From: Thermoflexus sp042408815
GTDB lineage: Bacteria > Chloroflexota > Anaerolineae > Thermoflexales > Thermoflexaceae
Assembly: GCF_042408815.1 (NCBI RefSeq)
Contig: NZ_JBHOQR010000020.1
Location: 1 to 31,773 of the forward strand
DNA: 31,773 bases
Direction: 5' to 3'
Shown: piece after piece, positions 28,920 to 31,773 of the stretch
How the letters are laid out: each line of letters starts with the position of its first letter
How positions within the stretch are numbered: position 1 is the first letter of the stretch
Program-made: the position numbers and the translations under genes
Notes under the pieces: model-generated
Database searches by the model: none
What the model was told of the DNA's origin: nothing
What the model saw: the letters and a program-made list of their open reading frames with translations, nothing else

Positions 28920-30554
28920 CTATGGCGATGGCATCCGCGCGAACAATCGCTCCAGCAGCGCCCGACGTTCCTCCCGGGTCATCGGGCGCGGACGGCCGAG
29001 ATCTTCCAGAAAGGCCGTCTGGAGCACAACCCCCAGATAGCGGCCCTCGTAGAAGACATGCCGATCGATGAAGGCCTGCCGGACCCCGATGGGATCTACC
29101 TGATCGAAAAACAGGTTCCCCAGCCCATAATGAATGAACCACCCCCGCCCCACTTCGAAGGTCTGGGCGTGATGTCCCTGACTCCCGCTGACGATCACGG
29201 CCCCCAGATCCCGCCAGCGGCGGAAATCCTGAACCTGCTGCAGCGTGGGCGCGTAGTCGTAAAACTCCCAATATTGAAGGGTCACGATGGGCAGCCATCC
29301 CTCCGCCCGCAAGCGGCGAACCATCTCCTCCAGCTCCGGTAGGCACGGCGCCGCGCCGGGTTCCGTCGGGGTGGCCCAGTCATAGTCCGGCCCCACCGGA
29401 TTGCATCCGATGAAAGCCAGACGGTTCCCGTGGTCTTCCACTCGGAGGGGTTGCAGCGCCTCCTCCAGATTCCGCCCGCCGCCGTAATAGCGCATCCCCA
29501 TGCGCCGATAGAGCTCCAGCGTTGCCCGAAGCGGCTCCCGCCCGTAATCATTGAGATGGTTCCCGGTTAATTCCACGATGTCCGTGCCGATGTAGCTCAA
29601 CAGCTCCGCGTAACGGGGATGGCTGCAGAATACCACGCCGCTGCGGGGCTGTGGCGGCGGACAGCCTTCCCAGAAGGAGACCTCATTGCTAATGTGGGTG
29701 AGATCGGCGCTCTGCAGCCACGGCGCGATATCGCGAGCCGGGAACAGGACTCCATAACGCTCCATCTGCGCCGCTGTCCCGCGGACCAGCGCGGTGACCC
29801 CTGTCATCGCTAGGATGGTCAGTCGCCTTTCATCCCGGTTGGTCAGCCCACCGGCCGTCTCCCGGAAATCCCCTGCGGGAAATCCAGGGGGAAGCGACTC
29901 GATGCCGAACCATATCGTCAGCGGATACCGTTCCGGGTCCAGTCCCCGGTCCATAGGAGAGAGGCCTTCCACGGCGATCACCTTCCATCGGGGCTCCAGG
30001 TGGTGGAAGGGGACCAGCGCCCACCCGACGCGCTCTGCCCACAGGCGATCCGCTAGCTCCTCCTCCGACACGGGACGCACGACACCCGGGTCGGGTGGAC
30101 CCCAGAGGATGGAGAAGAGCTGGATGGTCTCGGTCGTGGCCAGGATGGGGCCTGGAAGGGCATCCTGCCCCTGCCAGCGGGCGCGGAGGGCGTGGAGGGG
30201 AACCTCATCGGTCACTGTAGGGAAAGGCGCCGCCAGCGCGTAAATCCACATCCCCAAGCGCAACGGCGCGCGGGGTGGAACCGGAGCGATCTGGGCCATC
30301 CCTCCTTCCTCTACCAGCGACCAGCGGGGATCTCCCTTCAGCCGTCGCCGGATCTCTTCACGAACCTCTGTCGGAAGAGCAGGGTGCAACCCGATCGACC
30401 AGGTGGAGGGCGTGGGGGTCGGGGTTGGCGTGGGCATTGCAGTTGGCGTTGGCGTGGCCGGGGGGGAGGATAGCGGAACGATGGCAGCGCACCCGGTCAG
30501 GCAGAGCGCCAGCGCTGCGATCGCCAGCCGTCGGATTCTCACCCAGTCGCGCAT
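28920..30554 (-). CDS. CapA-family (poly-gamma-glutamate synthesis-like) lipoprotein
   Basis: A 544-residue lipoprotein: RLAIAALALCLTGCAAIV gives a signal and lipobox (Cys22), followed by a low-complexity Thr-Pro linker (about 34-49). The C-terminal half is the CapA/PGA_cap calcineurin-like phosphoesterase fold, with DLTHISNEVSFWEGCPPP, ELLSYIGTDIVELTGNHLND, RRMGMRYYGGGRNLEEA, LAFIGCNPVGPDYDW, DLGAVIVSGSQGHHAQTFEV and GWFIHYGLGNLFFDQ. The His/Asn/Asp set of this family is present. The N-terminal 200 residues are less familiar and periplasmic. Known members act in capsular polyglutamate export or release, or as phosphoesterases; no capBC is nearby. ATG 30554 has GGAG seven bases upstream. The frame is open to 31004, but that part shadows the JAMM gene. 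Confidence 0.85.
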   Translation of the reverse strand: MRDWVRIRRLAIAALALCLTGCAAIVPLSSPPATPTPTAMPTPTPTPTPSTWSIGLHPALPTEVREEIRRRLKGDPRWSLVEEGGMAQIAPVPPRAPLRLGMWIYALAAPFPTVTDEVPLHALRARWQGQDALPGPILATTETIQLFSILWGPPDPGVVRPVSEEELADRLWAERVGWALVPFHHLEPRWKVIAVEGLSPMDRGLDPERYPLTIWFGIESLPPGFPAGDFRETAGGLTNRDERRLTILAMTGVTALVRGTAAQMERYGVLFPARDIAPWLQSADLTHISNEVSFWEGCPPPQPRSGVVFCSHPRYAELLSYIGTDIVELTGNHLNDYGREPLRATLELYRRMGMRYYGGGRNLEEALQPLRVEDHGNRLAFIGCNPVGPDYDWATPTEPGAAPCLPELEEMVRRLRAEGWLPIVTLQYWEFYDYAPTLQQVQDFRRWRDLGAVIVSGSQGHHAQTFEVGRGWFIHYGLGNLFFDQVDPIGVRQAFIDRHVFYEGRYLGVVLQTAFLEDLGRPRPMTREERRALLERLFARMPSP

Positions 30555-30661
30555 CGAAGAACTCCCGCTCCTGAAGGGTTGAGGGAAGTGGCGAATCACC
30601 GGGCCTGTCGCTCCTGCCGGGCACACCGGAGGTGCGCCTGCCTCGAAAGAGGAGCTCAAGG

Positions 30662-31087
30662 TTATTCCACCCGCCGGATGGGCACTTCCTGCACGGCTCC
30701 ATCCATGATCCGGAAAGCCCGCAGGCGCCATTCCCCCTGGACCGGAGCGGCGATCACGTAAACCGCCTCCGGATAATAGGCCTCCGCCACATCGGTAGCC
30801 GAGGGGACGGGAGGGCCATGGGGGTGGGAATGATAGATCCCTACCAGCTCCCATTCCCGTTCCTCCAGCTCGTGGATCACGCGGATGAGATCCTCCGGGT
30901 GGACCCGATAGCGGATCGGGCTGGCCAACTCGTTCCGCGTGGGATAGACGGCCAGCACCCGTCGGCCGATCCCCCCCAGAAGCCCGCATGCCTCCAGCGG
31001 CCATTCGGCCTGGACGTGGGTGAGGATCCGCTGGATGCTCTCCACGGTCAGATCGAGGGATTCCGCTTCCGGATCCAGATCGCCCAT
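30662..31087 (-). CDS. JAMM/MPN+ metallopeptidase
   Basis: A 141-residue zinc peptidase of the JAB1/MPN/Mov34 type. The motif is complete: Glu32 in PLEACGLLGG and HSHPHGPPVPSATD (His86, His88, Ser96, Asp99; H-x-H-x7-S-x2-D). Bacterial stand-alone JAMMs, such as Mec of mycobacteria, cleave sulfur-carrier/cysteine adducts or ubiquitin-like proteins, releasing cysteine or the carrier. ATG 31087 has GGGAGG four to five bases upstream and lies inside the TusA-like gene, overlapping it by 40 bases in another frame. A GTG at 31045, just past the stop, is a weaker alternative. The overlap implies co-translation, so a sulfur-trafficking role is a reasonable inference. The CapA-like gene follows after 107 bases. 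Confidence 0.93.
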   Translation of the reverse strand: MGDLDPEAESLDLTVESIQRILTHVQAEWPLEACGLLGGIGRRVLAVYPTRNELASPIRYRVHPEDLIRVIHELEEREWELVGIYHSHPHGPPVPSATDVAEAYYPEAVYVIAAPVQGEWRLRAFRIMDGAVQEVPIRRVE

Positions 31088-31335
31088 GTTCCCTCCCCGA
31101 TCGGCTCGACCTTCAGGACCTCGTCCCCCTGCAGGGTCACACTGCGAGGGACATTGCGGGTGGCCGGCTCGTAATCGACCAATACCTGGAGCACCTGACC
31201 GACCTCCATCTCTTCCAGAGCCAGGCGGGTCTTCACATACGTGTAAGGGCAGACCTCGCCCCGGAGGTCCAGCTCCCGCTGGGGGTTCAGCGCTCCGTTT
31301 TCGTGTTCTCGAGCCATCGCTGCTTCCCCGTTCAT
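31048..31335 (-). CDS. TusA/SirA-family sulfurtransferase
   Basis: A 95-residue sulfur carrier. The active-site region reads RELDLRGEVCPYTYVKTRLA (Cys29; CPYT replaces the usual CPxP). The fold continues with LEEMEVGQVLQVLVDYEPAT and GDEVLKVEPIGEGTWAIWIR. TusA-type proteins carry persulfide sulfur from cysteine desulfurase to tRNA thiolation, molybdopterin or sulfur-oxidation enzymes. The first 15 residues are a charged extension. The ATG at 31335 has a moderate site; ATG 31317 with GGGGAAG is equally possible. It is the first gene of the set, overlapping the JAMM gene. No promoter is clear upstream. Confidence 0.92.
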   Translation of the reverse strand: MNGEAAMAREHENGALNPQRELDLRGEVCPYTYVKTRLALEEMEVGQVLQVLVDYEPATRNVPRSVTLQGDEVLKVEPIGEGTWAIWIRKRNPSI

Positions 31336-31437
31336 AGGAGTCCGTCTCCGAACACGCCTAAGCCCGAGCGCGCGTCGTCTGGCCGGAGCCGGCGCCTTGT
31401 GCTATCCTGAGCGCATGGAAGCCTCCAGTCTGGCCCA

Positions 31438-31467
31438 GACAATGGGTATTGTCCTTTGCTCGGACAA
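31438..31467. promoter_or_regulatory. Overlapping inverted repeats in the divergent TusA/HAD gap
   Basis: GACAAT-GGGT-ATTGTC (31438-31453) is a perfect 6-4-6 repeat. TTGTCC (31449-31454) also pairs with GGACAA (31462-31467), so the two folds exclude each other. A third, degenerate unit GACA-AGGG-TGTC follows (31463-31474). The rest of the 336-base gap (31336-31671) contains no gene. An ATG at 31415 opens a frame of only 22 codons through the repeats. Confidence 0.5.
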
Positions 31468-31671
31468 GGGTGTCAACCGATAACGGGCAATTCCCTCTCC
31501 CACGGCCTGGGGGCTTAAGGTGATGAACCGGGGGAGCCCTCTCACAGATCCTGTCCGCCGTCTGGATTCCCGGATATAAAGGCAGCGAAGCGTCTGGGCG
31601 ATTCGGTATTTATAGAGAGTGAGACCTGCCAGGGAGAGGGATTCATTCCGGATCATCGGATGGGCTACGCG

Positions 31672-31773
31672 ATGAGCCGCTATCGCTTTCTCACGTTGGA
31701 TTGTTATGGCACACTGATCGACTGGCGGGCGGGGATCGCCGAACATCTGGGGAGCATCCTGCGCCGGCATGGG
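31672..31773 (+). CDS. HAD-family hydrolase, 5' end (cut by window edge)
   Basis: Only 34 codons are visible: SRYRFLTLDCYGTLIDWRAG opens with the HAD motif I in the DxYGT form (nucleophile Asp10), which is characteristic of type II 2-haloacid dehalogenase-like hydrolases. Full-length relatives have about 220-240 residues. An in-frame ATG at 31660 would add MGYA; neither start has a strong ribosome site. The product's substrate cannot be judged from the fragment. It is divergent from the TusA-like gene. Confidence 0.85.
   Translation, partial: MSRYRFLTLDCYGTLIDWRAGIAEHLGSILRRHG

Noticed and set aside
30411..30456. Tandem repeat in the CapA-like gene
   Set aside because: It encodes the Thr-Pro linker of the lipoprotein; not a separate element.
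31402..31770. 122-codon minus-strand frame over the HAD 5' end
   Set aside because: Antisense to the HAD motif and continues through the hairpin region; no ribosome site or family.
1..31773. CRISPR arrays, insertion sequences, integrases, attachment sites
   Set aside because: No regularly spaced repeats, transposase motifs or terminal inverted repeats were seen; the tRNA-Val gene has no adjacent duplicated 3' end.

Overview
The window is GC-rich, densely packed bacterial chromosome from what looks like a thermophilic member of the Chloroflexota (Anaerolineae or Thermoflexus-like). That placement is an inference. It rests on very GC-rich coding sequence, a T-box-controlled threonyl-tRNA synthetase without the usual N-terminal TGS domain, lipoproteins with Thr-Pro linkers, and archaeal-type TctA and CDP-alcohol transferase families. 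I see no insertion sequence, integrase, phage gene, CRISPR array or cas gene. The two window edges cut gyrA and a HAD-family gene.

Layout. 1-590 (minus) is the 5' part of gyrA. A gene-poor stretch leads to a consensus promoter and rplS (plus). From 1648 to 6443 all genes are on the minus strand: a small unknown protein, a secreted clan-A glycoside-hydrolase-like protein, a dGTPase-like HD protein and thrS. thrS is preceded by a T-box leader, and tRNA-Val(GAC) lies upstream on the same strand with the only visible promoter. From 7202 to 10955 (minus) is a six-gene unit led by an APC-superfamily permease, followed by a two-helix membrane protein, a membrane-anchored UspA protein, a NIL-domain protein and two TrkA/RCK-type proteins.

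11271-15815 (plus) holds a ComM/YifB ATPase, an OMP-decarboxylase-like protein that seems to have lost both catalytic lysines, 5-formyl-THF cyclo-ligase and a TctA-like membrane protein. 15985-19550 (minus) holds a four-cysteine HTH regulator with its own promoter, a lipoprotein with FlgD-like repeats and the ribosome GTPase Der. 19775-23746 (plus) has a nitrilase-fold protein whose catalytic Cys is Gly, a CDP-alcohol phosphatidyltransferase, and a three-part fusion (ABC ATPase, ABC-2 permease, SpoIIM-like domain). 23792-27265 (minus) is a complete ECF vitamin transporter: fused EcfA-EcfA', S component and EcfT. Then come a class-I aminotransferase (plus), and a minus-strand TusA, JAMM peptidase and CapA-like lipoprotein set.

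Candidates for undescribed biology: (1) the APC permease / RCK / NIL / anchored-Usp operon, which looks like a regulated transporter assembled from separate parts that KimA-type K+ importers carry fused; (2) the ABC-ABC2-SpoIIM fusion coupled to a lipid-headgroup enzyme and a nitrilase pseudoenzyme; (3) the OMP-decarboxylase-like pseudoenzyme next to folate metabolism; (4) the overlapping TusA-JAMM pair; (5) tRNA-Val upstream of a T-box thrS with no visible separate promoter. All family calls were made by reading motifs, without database searches.
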